From: Solen grandis
Lineage: Eukaryota; Mollusca; Bivalvia; Adapedonta; Solenidae
Assembly (NCBI GenBank): GCA_021229015.1
Contig: CM037791.1
Span: 55,993,741 to 56,057,740, forward strand
Reading direction: 5' to 3'
Length of the DNA: 64,000 nucleotides
Part shown: positions 11,632 to 26,600 of the stretch, in pieces
Position numbering within the stretch: position 1 is the stretch's first letter
Layout: the number at the start of each line of letters is the position of its first letter
The notes under the pieces: model-generated
What the model was told of the DNA's origin: nothing
Seen by the model: only the letters and a program-made list of their open reading frames with translations
Database searches by the model: none
Program-made: the position numbers and the translations under genes

Positions 11632-14600
11632 GTAAGAGCAGTACACAGAACATGTTTTTCTTTAATTCCTCAGGGAGAGAGTGCATTATTGAGTTTGTCA
11701 TAATATTATATATTCACAATATGATGTACATTGTATATTTAAATATTCTAAAGGATACATCTGCTTCTTTTAAAACCCCTTGATTGGAATAGAGTTTTAT
11801 AATCATATTTGGACACCAATATAATTCTAGTATAAAGTAAATGTTTAAGTATTATATTTTTTAAAAAAAACATCATTTAATAGTTCTTAATAAAACATCA
11901 TTTAGATGTCTTTTTTTTTTATATGAATAAAAAGAAGTTTTGGATTCTCCTGTCCCTTCAGTCATCAATGGACGAGTATGCTATCTGTCAGGACATGTTA
12001 GATTTTGGATTAAAATGTCTGGAAATACAGATTCAGTGGATGTGCTTCAGGTTGTGGTGGCTAAGTAGTTAGAGACTCCATCCTAGACACTAGAGGTTTT
12101 GGATCTGATCCCAGGTCATGACATACCATGGTTGTACAAAATGGTATTGTCCTTTAGCTTGACACTCATTTCCAGGACTGGTTGGCCTGGTGTCAGGATC
12201 TTGTGACTGGCATGATACTGCAGTGAAGCAGTGTTATATCTGTCTCATTTTTTTCAGCAAGAAATACTCATTTTGAAATATTGATATCTGGACATTAAAT
12301 AATCGAGTCTTTCTTATTTTGTAAGAAGCACCATTGTAAGTTAGTTTAGTCAAGTCCGGTGAAGCCAGGGATCACTGGTGTGTTTTAGTGTTTGAAAAAG
12401 TACATTTTTAGCTCACCAGAGCACGAAGTGCTCAGGGTGAGCTATTGGGATCACCCTTCGTCCGTCGTCAACAATTTGCTTTAAAAGACATCTCCTCTGA
12501 AACCGCTGGACAAAATCTGATGAAACTTGGTATAAATGGTCCTTGGGTGGGACTCTACAAAAATTGCTCAAATACAGTTGATCCTTGCTGAACTCTGGTT
12601 GCCATGGCAACAAAAAGAAATTTTTTTTGGAAAGTTTAATAAATCATCTCCTTCAAAACTACTGGCCAGATTTCAAAAATAAATTGGTACAGATGATCCT
12701 TGGGGGTAGCACTACAAAAATTGCTAAAATTATTCGGATCCACAAAAAAACATGGACGCCAGGGGCCGGGCTTATTTTACATTTTTTTTTTATATAGGGA
12801 AAGATAAAAAAAAATCTCCTCTAAAACCAATGGACAGAATTTGATGAAATTTGGTAAAAATGATCTTTGGATGCGAGTCTACAAAAATTGCTCAAATAAA
12901 AATGATCCATGCAGAACTCTGGTTACCATGGCAATAAATAGAACAAAAATCATCTTCTTCAAGATTAATATAAATCATCTTCCAGATTAATAATTTGCAG
13001 GGTTTCAAAATGTTTTTAATTGGTACAGATGATCCTTGGGTGTAGCTCTACAAAGTATTCAAAATTATTTGAATGTGTGTTGTAAACTCGGCAACAATAC
13101 GAGGGGAGGCTTATTTATTATATTTATATTGATTTATGCAGAACTCTAGTTGCCATTGCAATGCAATGAAAAGATAAATTTAAAATTCATCTTGTTTAGA
13201 ACTGCTAGCCAGATTTAAAATACATTGTTATAGATGTTTATTCAGGGTTAATTGGCTAATTTTTACTTTGTTTTTCAGACAATTTTAACAATTAATCAAA
13301 ATCAAAGGAAATGTCCTTTGTTTTCACGTGACATCATCAAGACAAATCCGCCATCTTATCATTTTACTATTTGCACTTCTGTTTCAATTAAAGATTTACA
13401 GATACATACTTTTGAGTATAAAAAAACAGAAACACGTGAAGATTGATTCTATATTAAAGAAGTGAAATTGCATAAAGTGGTTATTTAATACAATATATAA
13501 ATTCATTATTGAAGACGGAAAATATATACGTTGTAATTTTTTGCAGTTGTCGGTAATTAATTTCCTTAGTGTCCTATATGAGACAAATGGATCCATCAAC
13601 CTTCAACAATCAGTTTTAAGTCACTATAAACTGTTCCGAGTCAAAGGTGTATTTTTGTGTGATTTTTCACTCCGTTGTCTTAAATATTTTAATCTTAATG
13701 GAAGCAAGCACATTTTTCCCAAAAAAAGAAATGTAATCCATCAACTTACAACCAGTTAACTGTTCCAAGTCAAGGGGGTATTTTGTGTGGTTTTTGACTC
13801 CGATTTATCTGTAAATAATGGAAGCAAGCACATTTTTCCCAAAAAAAGAAATGTAATCCATCAACTTGCAACCAGTTAACTGTTCCAAGTCAAGGGTGTA
13901 TTTTGTGTGGTTTTTGACTCCGATTTATCTGTACTTGAAATTGTTTTGGCTGCTTTTTCCAGATTAACAGCTGTTACTGATTTAACCTTTTCCTTCATAT
14001 AGACTCATATTGACACTCTCAAAAGGAACCACATAAAATAGTCACAGTTAAACATTCCTTGTTACAGAAAACAATTGTTTCATTTTAAAATGCAGATGTA
14101 CTCTGGTGAGCGTCTATGGCCCTTGGGCCTCTTGTTAAGAGTTGCAAGGGAGCTGGTCTGCAATGCCACCTGTGACCAGTAGAAACCAGATCAACCTTCA
14201 AGTAACCCATAGACTAATAGGGTTATACTCAGTTCCTGAGATACAGACAGGTAGGATTAAATTCAGTTCCTGAGATATAGACAGGTAGGATTATACTCAG
14301 TTCCTGAGATATAGACAGGTAGGATTATACTCAGTTCCTGAGATATAGACAGGTAGGATTATACTCAGTTCCTGAGATATAGACAGGTAGGATTATACCA
14401 AGTTCCTGAGATATAGACAGGTAGGATTATACTCAGTTCCTGAGATATAGACAGGTAGGATTATACTCAGTTCCTGAGATATAGACAGGTAGGATTATAC
14501 TCAGTTCCTGAGATATAGACAGGTAGGATTATACTCCGTTCCTGAGATATAGACAGGTAGGATTATACTCAGTTCCTGAGATATAGACAGGTAGGATTAT

Positions 14601-17600
14601 ACTCAGTTCCTGAGATATAGACAGGTAGGATTATACTCAGTTCCTGAGATATAGACAGGTAGGATTATACTCAGTTCCTGAGATATAGACAGGTAGGATT
14701 ATACCCGTTCCTGAGATATAGACAGGTAGGATTATACTCAGTTCCTGAGATATAGACAGGTAGGATTATACTCAGTTCCTGAGATATAGACAGGTAGGAT
14801 TATACCAAGTTCCTGAGATATAGACAGGTAGGATTATACTCAGTTCCTGAGATATAGACAGGTAGGATTATACTCAGTTCCTGAGATATAGACAGGTAGG
14901 ATTATACCAAGTTCCTGAGATATAGACAGGTAGGATTATACTCAGTTCCTGAGATATAGACAGGTAGGATTATACTCAGTTCCTGAGATATAGACAGGTA
15001 GGATTATACCAAGTTCCTGAGATATAGACAGGTAGGATTATACTCAGTTCCTGAGATATAGACAGGTAGGATTATACCAAGTTCCTGAGATATAGACAGG
15101 TAGGATTATACTCAGTTCCTGAGATATAGACAGGTAGGATTATATTCAGTTCCTGAGATATAGACAGGTAGGATTATACTCAGTTCCTGAGATATAGACA
15201 GGTAGGATTATACTCCGTTCCTGAGATATAGACAGGTAGGATTATACTCAGTTCCTGAGATATAGACAGGTAGGATTATACTCAGTTCCTGAGATATAGA
15301 CAGGTAGGATTATACTCAGTTCCTGAGATATAGACAGGTAGGATTATACCAAGTTTCTGAGATATAGACGGGTAGGATTATACTCAGTTCCTGAGATATA
15401 GACAGGTAGGATTATACTCAGTTCCTGAGATATAGACAGGTAGGATTATACTCAGTTCCTGAGATATAGACAGGTAGGATTATACTCAGTTCCTGAGATA
15501 TAGACAGGTAGGATTATACCAAGTTCCTGAGATATAGACAGGTAGGATTATACTCAGTTCCTGAGATATAGACAGGTAGGATTATACTCAGTTCCTGAGA
15601 TATAGACAGGTAGGATTATACTCAGTTCCTGAGATATAGACAGGTAGGATTATACCAAGTTCCTGAGATATAGACAGGTAGGATTATACTCAGTTCCTGA
15701 GATATAGACAGGTAGGATTATACTCAGTTCCTGAGATATAGACAGGTAGGATTATACCAGTTCCTGAGATATAGACAGGTAGGATTATACCAGTTCCTGA
15801 GATATAGACAGGTAGGATTATACCAGTTCCTGAGATATAGACAGGTAGGATTATACTCAGTTCCTGAGATATAGACAGGTAGGATTATACCAAGTTCCTG
15901 AGATATAGACAGGTAGGATTATACTCAGTTCCTGAGATATAGACAGGTAGGATTATACTCAGTTCCTGAGATATAGTCAGGTAGGAATATATTCAGTTCC
16001 TGAGATATAGACAGGTAGGATTATACTCAGTTCCTGAGATATAGACAGGTAGGATTATACCCAGTTCCTGAGTAATAGACAGGTAGGATTATACTCATTT
16101 CCTGAAATATAGACTGGTAGGATTATACTTAGTTCCTGCGATGCAAACAGTAACTAGAAAAGGAGGAGGCCAAGTGAGCGTATCATACTCACATTTAAAC
16201 TGAAAAATGTTGCATTGAAATTTTCAAAAGAGTCACTTAAAATGATTGTCATTTTAATGTCACAAAGATTTTTCTTATAAATGTGAAAGCCATGCTTAAT
16301 GTCATATTGAGAAAGAAATCTCTCCCACACAGTAAAACCTGCTTAGATTGAGAATTACTATTTTTTTTTCTCATCTGACATTTTCATGGACTAACTCAGG
16401 GTCTAAAATTAAAAGTTAAATAGTGCATCTGAGTGGCATACACCCACTGGAAACCTTGCTTATTTCACAGGAAACTAGTTACAGACCCACCGACCTTTCA
16501 TGTTGAATAATGAAAAGACCGCTTCCTGTTTTAAGAGTAGCTGACATGGGTGTGCAAATATTAGCATGCATGCAATTACTCTGAATATGTCCTTCCATGG
16601 AATATCTTGTTATACTCCACAAACCATTTATTGTTTGACAGATAGGTAGAAGTTCGTATCTAACACAAATAAAGCATTTCTTGTTATACTTGTGGCTTAG
16701 TGTGCGATTAATTAAACATTATTTTAAAGTCTTTAAAATAAAAATATAACTTTGCCTCACGTAATTCATAAGTTTGACAGAAATATGCATGTATGGTAAA
16801 GATGAATTCTTAAAAATGAATCAGATTTATAGAGAATTGTTCATCAACGTATTTTGTTAGCTTATTTTTTGCATCGACCAATGATGTGGAGACTTTACAG
16901 TATACAACATCCATAAACTCTGTACTTTTGTATTTTGAACCACAGATATGCATTTCAGCATAATTTATTCAGGTAGGTTTTCATGAAAACGTGAGTGCCA
17001 TCTGGTTTTTGCATTATTGGTGATGTGCCTGAGCGCTCGCCTCTACATGTAATGCTATTTTTTTTTCTACCACGAGTGCAAACATGATGGGGGTTAATTT
17101 TGTGGATATTGAATATGAATTTTGGGAATGTGCATAATCAACAATATACTTGTTTTGTGTACATGTGTTGTAATGATACACGATTAAAATCTCCATAGAT
17201 TTAACACAATTCAAGTTGCAGTATAATCTATTCTCTGATAGCCATTTATGTTCATTATCATATCAAGGTTGACTTTACCAATTAGATAATTGTAATATTT
17301 TATTGTACTAGCATACAAAATGGACCTTTCTTTAAGTGTAAAGTTTCAAATTCGGATCAGCGTGTTATTGTACTGTCCCTAGTGGCTGGGTCATTATGGG
17401 GAGTGACAGGTTGTAGGTTTTATCTATCCTTGAAAATGGTACTGGAACCTACCTGCTTAGCACTCAGCATATATATATATATATGTAATAAACACGGCCC
17501 GGCCCGGAATCGAACCCGGTCCGCCGGCGTGATAGCCCAATGCTCTAACCACTGAGCCAAAGAGTCAACTCCCTGACGCAGTTGTCAGAGACTTATACCC

Positions 17601-20600
17601 TTGACGACACATCGTCACATTTATATACAAATATCTAGTACAGGTTAGCTTGGTGTCATGATAATTTGACTGGATGTGGTATCATGCAACCACATGTCTA
17701 TGTCGGGATTTTTGTGTTGGATTTGAGGGGTTATACCGATGTAAATTTTGATCTGGGATGTGGTATCATGCAACCGCATGTCTATAGCGGGATTGTTGGT
17801 TTGATGTCTGGATAATGTGACTGGGTGTGGTATCATGCAACCGCATATCTATGGCAGGATTGTTGGCCTGATGTCTTGATAATGTGACTGGGTGTGGTAT
17901 CGTGCAACCACATGTCTATGGCAGGATTGTTGGCCTGATGTCTTGATAATGTGACTGGGTGTGGTATCATGCAACCGCATGTCTATGGCAGGATTGTTGG
18001 CCTGATGTCAGGATAATGTGATTGGGTTTGGTATCATACAACCACATGTCTATGGTGGGATTGTTGGCCTGATGTCTTGATAATGTGACTGGGTTTGGTA
18101 TCATACAACCACATGTCTATGGCGGGATTGTTGGCCTGATGTCTTGATAATGTGACTGGTTGTGTTATCATGCTATATGTCTGTGGCATGATACTGCTTT
18201 GTGGCATTTTTATGTCTCACATAGACATAGTTTTCCAAACGACGGAAATGTTGCGATATTGTCAAGAGGGGCGTTTAACCCAACAAACAAACACTATTTT
18301 ATTGTCAATCTTTTGAAATTGTGCAATTAATGTTTAGTTTGTATATAGGAAAATATGATGCTCATTTTCTTAAAAATTATTAAAAATCAGAAATTTGAGT
18401 TGAGACGGGTCCTGGTTGGGAAATGCTTTACTTATACAGTCAACGCTTTTTTCCCTTCTGTATCAGGGGCTGTTCATAGGTGCCTTCCTCTCTGAAAAAT
18501 TCTTGACAGTCCAAGGACTGATATTATACATGCATATATCTACATCAGATAATAGCAGTATGTTTTGTTCATGAGATCACTGTATAAATAGCTTTTTCTC
18601 CATATAACATAAGTTCTGGTTTATATGTAAATGATTCAATTAGTGAACATAGCAAGTAATACATGAGGTGTGGTTTTCCTTTTGGAACATGATTTATATC
18701 CCTTTTTTTCTTGTAACAATGTTGTCTTGTAGAAGAACACAGTCTTCAAATTTGTCTATCATGATGGACATGAATTCCTTCGGACTGACAAAATTCATAC
18801 AATATTTGGGTTAACCCTTTCCCTCATATATACTCATTTTGACGCACTCAATAGATATCACATAAAGCCTGATCTGCAGAAAACCACAGTTAAACCTTAC
18901 CAAATTTAATTACAAAATCCTCATTTCCAGACCACTGAGGAGCAGCGAACAGCATAAAACCTGATCAGCCTGCGAGTTACGGGGTTTTTTGGTTTTGAAG
19001 ACAAATCCAATTGATAAAAATATAGGCTGATCTGGTTTTATGCTGTTCGCATAGGTCTTTTCATGGTGTCCTCTATGAGGGAAAGGGTTAAACCAAGATG
19101 GAAATTGGTGAAAAATGAGCTTTCAGACGAAGATTTCGAAATGTCTAGTAAGAGTGCCATGTATAATAGACTGTTTATGCCTATGACTGCCTCTTGGAGC
19201 CAATCCTCCTCTGCTTGTCAGAGTTCAGATAGACGAAACTATTTATGTTTTAAAAGTTGACTTACAATGCTTCTTATGCTTTGAATACTGCAACACTGTC
19301 TGCACTTTTTTTTTTTTGCAGACAGACATTTAAAACAGGAGGGCCCCATTGATGCTATCAGACTATTTTAGAGGATTGGTATAAATAGGCACTTTATCTT
19401 TTCTGGTGATTTCTTTTGTTGATGAAAGATTTGGCATCAATATATGTCAACATCAATGTAGAAAATTGTCCTGTTTAGTCGATTATAGACATGATAATGA
19501 GGTTTACACACAGTCAGTTCATATTTTAATTTCTGACTTTCTTTTTATTGTTTGAAAAAAGTCAAAACTACCTTAGACTGAAGCATTCAGTAAACTGCAT
19601 TGCTATAGGTTATAGATATTAACTTGTTAAGGATGTCATGCAGGTAATAAAGTAGAACAATGCAGCAGACTTAAATGCTTAACAAACTAAAATACAGATG
19701 CATACTTCATACAGTAACACATGTAGAATATTTTTAGGACATATAAAAGTGTGTTTTTTGTACAGATGCAATCAAATACACGATATTGGATCCTCAACAT
19801 ACGTTAATAACCCAATGCTTTGGGCACTTTTGACTGTCTTAGCAACTAGTGGATATGCTGTCTGATCTTGGACTGCACGTTTTTGCTTTTAAGTCAATAC
19901 CCTCCCGCCCTTAAACAGCTAATGGTACAGTCCAAAATAGAAAGGACAAGTCCAAATAAAAAATTTAGCATGGAAAGGGTTAAGATATATTTATATAAGC
20001 TGTGTGTTCATGTATATATAACACCTCAAGGGACTCACTGGCCTGTATAAATCAAGTGCTAAATGACAATGTTCAAGTTTGCGGGTCAGAAGATGATGAA
20101 CCCTTGACCTCTCTGGTGCTCCAGGTATCCCTGTATGAATGCATTTGAGAGCCAGATTGATCCATCTGAACGCAATTCAGTATAAACAAGATTCCTGTCA
20201 CATAGATAAACCAGTGGTCAATTCAGGATGTGGAGTAGAGCCATTTTAATTGTTGTTTGACCCTCTGTTATGGGCCATATTTACATAGATAACAAAAAAA
20301 ATGTGACATTGGCATTTCTTAAAAGGCTATAGCCATCCTAGATTCAAACGCTTAATCAACAATTTCTGAGACCAAGATATCAGATAATTAACTTTTCTAC
20401 TGCATTGATATGTTAGTGAAGCTATCTCATACATATAGTGTGAAAAATAATGCAAATGAAAGATGGTACAAATACATGTAAGTAATGTGTCAGTCACATT
20501 TATATGTCAGCAAAATTGTTAATGCCTGGTCAGTCCTGTTCATATAACTGGTATTAAAAGTCAGTCCACAGTATATACCTGCTAGTGTATCCAGGCAACT

Positions 20601-23600
20601 TAAATGGTAGTTGAGGTCAGCTGGGGTCATTAATATGTCTCCGGTCACATGATTTTATCCTCAGGGGCCAATCTTCAGCAGGTCACCATATTATTATTCC
20701 CTTCCTTTGCAATGATTGGTTACCATGTTTTTACAATCCTTTTCAAGGTTTCCTTGTTTAAACTAATATTTTGCATCAGGTTGCAGAAGGTCATGAAGGA
20801 TTATTACCCTTTCTAGGGTTCAAACCCACAACTTTTAGATGTGCAGATAAATAGAAGTGACTGCATCATCTGTGTCTTGCAACATTCTATAATTTTAAAC
20901 ATAGAATACTTAAACTCATAAAAGATTATTTTCACAATGTTTTAAATGAATATACTGAATGACAATAAAAATATCTGGTGACCCCATAAAATACATGAGC
21001 TGAAAAATCATCAAGGAAAATAATCCTGATTTGTCAAGTTCCAAGGCCAAAGTTCATTTGTGTTTATATATACATGTGTGTTTGAACTTATTTTTTTTTT
21101 TGTTGATTGGGATCTATATCTTCATGATGTTTCCTGTACCAGTACTTTGTAGGTGAATTTAAATGTGGTTTACTTAACAGTGCCTGGGCAGAATGTGATC
21201 TATTGTTATTCTTACCTCCTACATGGCACTAATAGTTAGAGCAGTGCTAATATTTTGTGCCTAGGAAGTATATTTAGATCCTTCTAGTAGATGGCCTTTT
21301 AATTTTAATCATTTGTTGGACTTTGCACTGGAAATGTTTCTTTCCTGTATGGTTGATATATCAGGAAACCTGTAATGTCATTCATACGGGTCATGAGGAA
21401 TATTTTTATTCAAACTTTTAGATTAAAGCTTTTAAAAATCTTATTAAAATTAGTTTAGATATCATCATAAACATACCTGTCCTTAAAGCATTCCTTTTAA
21501 AATATAAGACATTTTAAATTAATATATCATTTCAGGGTTTAACATGAAATAAGTGTAGGATGTGCAAAAGTTAAACTGGTTGTTAGGTTTTAAAGTATCC
21601 CACTTACCGCGCAAGTAAATGGGAAAATTGGATCCTCCCTGACCTTTGTTTGAGTATCTGAGCTGATGTAGGAGGGAGGGAGTGCACTGACTGTTATAAC
21701 AATATGCCTCTCACTTGGTGGCTGTGACATTTCAGTATGGTACATGTATATTGTATGGATTGAATAATGATGGGATCATCTTCTAGTTTTTATCGTGAAA
21801 TCATTAATTTTGGTGGAACCCTGCTTTTCATTTGATTTTGTAAAGGGTTTTATCCATGAAAAATAAGTCCCACGAAACCATTATTTCCCTAGAACAAGAC
21901 TTTATTAATAAATGTGCCCATGAAATTCCTTCAAGTACATAATCAATGAAATTTGATGTTAATGAAAATTTATGGTTTTACAGTAGATTTTCATTTTAAG
22001 ATGGCCATAATCAGTTAGTAATATACTTGAAAATCTTAAGAATGAATTTATTGAGTTGTTTTTGTTTGGATTCTTGAATATTATAATGTTAGTAGATAAT
22101 TTAGGATGAGAAATATATTGCTGAGAAGTTTAAACAGATCTTTCTTAATGGCAATGAAAATGACTACACTGACATGGGATTTGGGATATATTTTGTTCAG
22201 AATTGAGGGAATAAACTGTTGGTAATTCTCAATTTGAGCTGGTTTTATCATTACGGTAATAAAAGAATAAAATTGTTGAGTAGAGTAGATAACCCTGTCA
22301 GCCTGTGAATTGCTGGCTGATCTGGCTTTATACTTGCAGTATTGGTTATTTTGTTGACAGTGATATAGGTTGGAATGTCTTCATTTGAGTCAGTTTTATC
22401 CCAATTTGATGACCATTGGCTATGATGGTATGAGGAACAGAGGTCCAGTGGTAGGACACACACTTCTGGATTCAGAGGTCCTGCTAGAAATTTACCCTAC
22501 ATGGTTTCACTTCCCTCAGGTGAAAATGGGTACCAGAGAGTGCGGTATAATTCTGCAGCGCTATAATGTGGGTTGCCATAAGAGAAATGAAAGACTCCTC
22601 AGGGAGAGCTAGAAGCCCAATTAGACCAGTAGGAAAAACTGTGAAGTCTGTGAATGTGCCCATGGCATGAAACTTATTTTCATATTTTCTTATTTTCTTC
22701 TCAAACACACCCACTAGCTATTTTCTCTGGAATCCAATTCACTTCCTACTTAGAATCTTAAAATGAGCAATAGGAAAACTGTTTGGAAGGACTGGAGATA
22801 TGCTAGGTGTCTGTGTATGTAAGTACAGATGTACATGTGAGTGGTAATTTGTGTACTATACCCAGGCCTCTAGTTCAATGAAATCATTCACTTTGAACAC
22901 AGATGCCAGGGATGATGAAGAAATCGACACTGGTGGAGCATTAAATTGATGCAGAGTTTACTGCCTACCTGTAACGGCCCACAGAATCCATCACTCCATT
23001 CCCTGTCTAGGTCATTACTTTAGCATCATATGATGAAACTTGCTTACCGTTAATTTTGGCACAGACATAGATGATTGAGGAACAGAGGGTGTGCAATTGC
23101 CATTAACTTATTTGACTGGAGCTTATGTCAGAATTTTTTGTCTATCATTATATTTGTGTTTTTGTCTTGTATCCCAAGGGCTTTGCTATATTTTCATGAT
23201 GATCTAGGCTTACTTTCCTCCTCTTCACACAGGATCAGTTCATGACATTTAGTTCTTAGGGTCGTAGAGTTGAAGGTCAAGATCACAAAGTCAGGATTTT
23301 AATACATCATGTAAACAATGACAACAACCATACAAGAAAATCCACCTGATGCAATAACAAAAAACAAACACTTTTTTAAACCTTGTAAGTACATGAAAAA
23401 ATGTGTGTTTTTTGTTTGTTTTATTTTTCAGAAAAAAATCAGGATTAAATTTTGTTTTATAAAATTTTCTTACTCATCACAAGAAAGAAAAGATAATCGT
23501 TATTAACTTTACAACTAAATAGAAATTAAAAAAAAAAATTTTGCTGCTAAATTAAGCAGAGCTAAAATAGAAATTGATTGACAGTTAATTAAAAAATCAA

Positions 23601-26600
23601 TTGTAATTGACTATCTTTATCATGTGGGTTAATTGATGTGAGTGACAATTATCTAATGGAGCTAGATGGGATGAGAGAATGTAATTAAGTCATGGACAGA
23701 CCATGCCAGACACATGATGGATAGCCATCAGTTTGAACTTCCTGCTTGTACGCTCCAAGGCAGAAGGTGTCAGATGTTTTGTAAAAATCTGCTGTACTGA
23801 TATAAATGGCCTGGGTTAAATCTGCAAATATGCTGGTGGTGGAATGGTTAGTGTTTCTCCCAGAACAAACATGGTAGCATCAGACTATACTCATCATGTC
23901 AAACTCATTAAAACTGCTTTTGGTAGAGCACCTTAGTGCTTGGCACTCTGTATACAATGTAAGTAGTAAGACTTGTGTCAGAATAGTGTGACTGGGTGTG
24001 ATATCATGCCATTATCATGCTATATTTCTCCAGTATGATGTCACAGTCAGAGAACAATGTCTTGTCTCTAATTGACTGGAATTCTTTTAATGGGACATAA
24101 AAATCAAGCAATGTCTTTTTCCATATTCTTAACCCTTTCCCTCATATAGACTCATTTTGACGCACTCAGTAGGTACCACATAAAGCCTGATCTGCAGAAA
24201 ACCACAGTTAAACCTTACCAAATTTAATTACAAAATTTCCAGACCACTGAGGAGCAGCGAACAGCATAAAACCTGATCAGCCTGTGAGTTACTCGGAGGC
24301 TGATCTGGTTTTATGCTGTTCGCATGCATAGGTCTTTTCATGGTGTCCTCTATGAGGGAAAGGGTTAAGCCAGAAAATAACAAAAATGTTTTTAAGAATG
24401 ATGAGCTCATTATGCTAGGGTAATTCCAGGACTAGTTTGTTCCAGTTATAAGCAGCATAATTGTTTTGGGTGTGGTATCATGTCATTTGTCTAGCTGTCA
24501 CTGGAAGCAGGTAGTTTCCATAATTATTTTTGTTGATGAGATATAACATTCAGCAAATAGTGCAAGTAAACAAAATAATTAATACGGATGCATAATTATG
24601 TCAATGTATTAACATCATAACTATGATTAAGAACATATGTCTATTAATAATTCATGTACATTTCAGTTAAACTACTAAAATGTTACAGATCAGAGCTTGA
24701 GGCTAATTTGGCTATGAGTAGCTTATACTCTTTGGTGAATGGTGAATAAAACCTTATTTTACTGCCAGATTGTCTTCAATCTAATTTGTTTGTCTGGAAA
24801 CTATTTAAATGAGCTTAAAAAGAGTACAATGGTAAATTAGCTTGGTCTGTAGCTAAACTGATCTTAGAGTTTTATATCCTGTAATGGGGAAATAGGTTCA
24901 ATCCCTGGAATCAATATAACATTGTGGTCAAGATTATACTAGTGTGTCTTAGTTTCATGACTGTTGGGCCCAGTGTCTGGATAATTTGACTAGAATGGTA
25001 TCATGCCTCTGTCTACTGTGTGGAACCCTGCAATGAAGCATCACTATATTTGTAATCATTAGGCATGTCCCCAAATGATAGAAATACTGTTGGTGGGATG
25101 TCAACCGAAGCCCATGTACACAAGCACCGTTTCAAGGTAGCTGGTGGTTACTGAGGTGTTACATAGATAAATGTTAATGAATTGTGGGCTATAGTCTTGC
25201 TTTGACAGGGTTGCCACATACCTTGAAAAGTCAGGGAAAAATGATTTTTTTTCAAGGTCAGTGAATTGTCAGGGAATTTTGAAAAATGGTCAGTGAAAAA
25301 ATACATTTTAGAAAAGTCAGGGAAAAGTCAGGGAAAAATGAAAGTCTGAGTTGATGTTTTGAATTTTTCAGTGGCTATGGCAGTCTTCAAACAGTATTTA
25401 TAAGTATTACTTTCAAACATTGATTATTTAATAATATAAAAACATTCCTAAGCATGAAACCTTAAAAGGTTTGGGATGTTAGACTGATAGNNNNNNNNNN
25501 NNNNNNNNNNNNNNNNNNNNNNNNNNNNNNNNNNNNNNNNNNNNNNNNNNNNNNNNNNNNNNNNNNNNNNNNNNNNNNNNNNNNNNNNNNGTTAAGTCAA
25601 CTCACTGAGATTTTATTGTGCACACTGTTTATCAGAGTTATTTTTGTTGAGTTAAATGTTTTAACATTAGAGGTGTATGACATGACTGTATGTACATGTA
25701 TAATCATGATGAAAATTTTGTGACCATTTATGTTGATATAGTGTCCATAGCTTACATGTAAATGTTGCTTAATGTGTAAGATTGACTGAAGTATTACTAC
25801 CTTGTAAGAAAATCATTTAATAGTATCTGTACTATTATCACTGACTAATATAACCATGAAAAGGAATTCTGATTTATTTGAAATTTGTTAAGGTTATTAT
25901 TCTAAAACAATAAAAATGTAGATGGGAGGATTGGACGGCTGAAGGGGAGGAGGAGGCCGAAAAATTGTGGTTGTATTGGTCAGTGAAAAGTAGGGCTGAG
26001 TCAGGGAAAAGTCAGGGAATAGTCAGGGAATTTTATTTCTTCAGCTCTGTGGCAACCCTGTTTGATTCATAAGCCAATGGTCTTCCCTAGCTTCATTATG
26101 TATTCAGAGAATGGTGTTACTCTGGTTATAAAGAGTCCATGAAAAAGTATGCAATTCCTCTGATGTGTTGGAAGTGGTGAGAAATTCTATTAAAAACAGA
26201 TTCTGACTTGGGAGTAAACATTGTTGATTTAGCAACATATTTGAATATTAAGTAAGAGGAGAAGTGGAGAGATACACATATAGAAAGGCATGTAAAGTAT
26301 CAGATGCTTTTATCTGTTCTGTGCATAGCAGCATACATTGAAAAAGAAAATCATCAAAGGTTGAATGTTGTTTTGTTTCCATGACGATCTGTACACAAGT
26401 TATTCACGTTTGAGATAGGCTTTCGTGCAGCTATTTGCTCATGTAAATGAAACGTCTCCATGAAATTGTTTTAGCTTGAAGTGTTTTCGGGAACCTTGAA
26501 CCTTATCAGATGAAAGTTTCATGAAATTCATGACTCTTGATAAACAAAGGGTTGGCCTGATGAAAGCCAAGCGGTAAACATTTGAAGGGGGGGGGGGGGT

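Noticed and set aside
14222..16139. CRISPR-like array
   Set aside because: Units are contiguous 34-bp repeats without unique spacers, in animal DNA.
17495..17570. Functional tRNA gene on the minus strand
   Set aside because: D arm and B box are good, but the anticodon and T stems have mismatches, so it is called tRNA-like.
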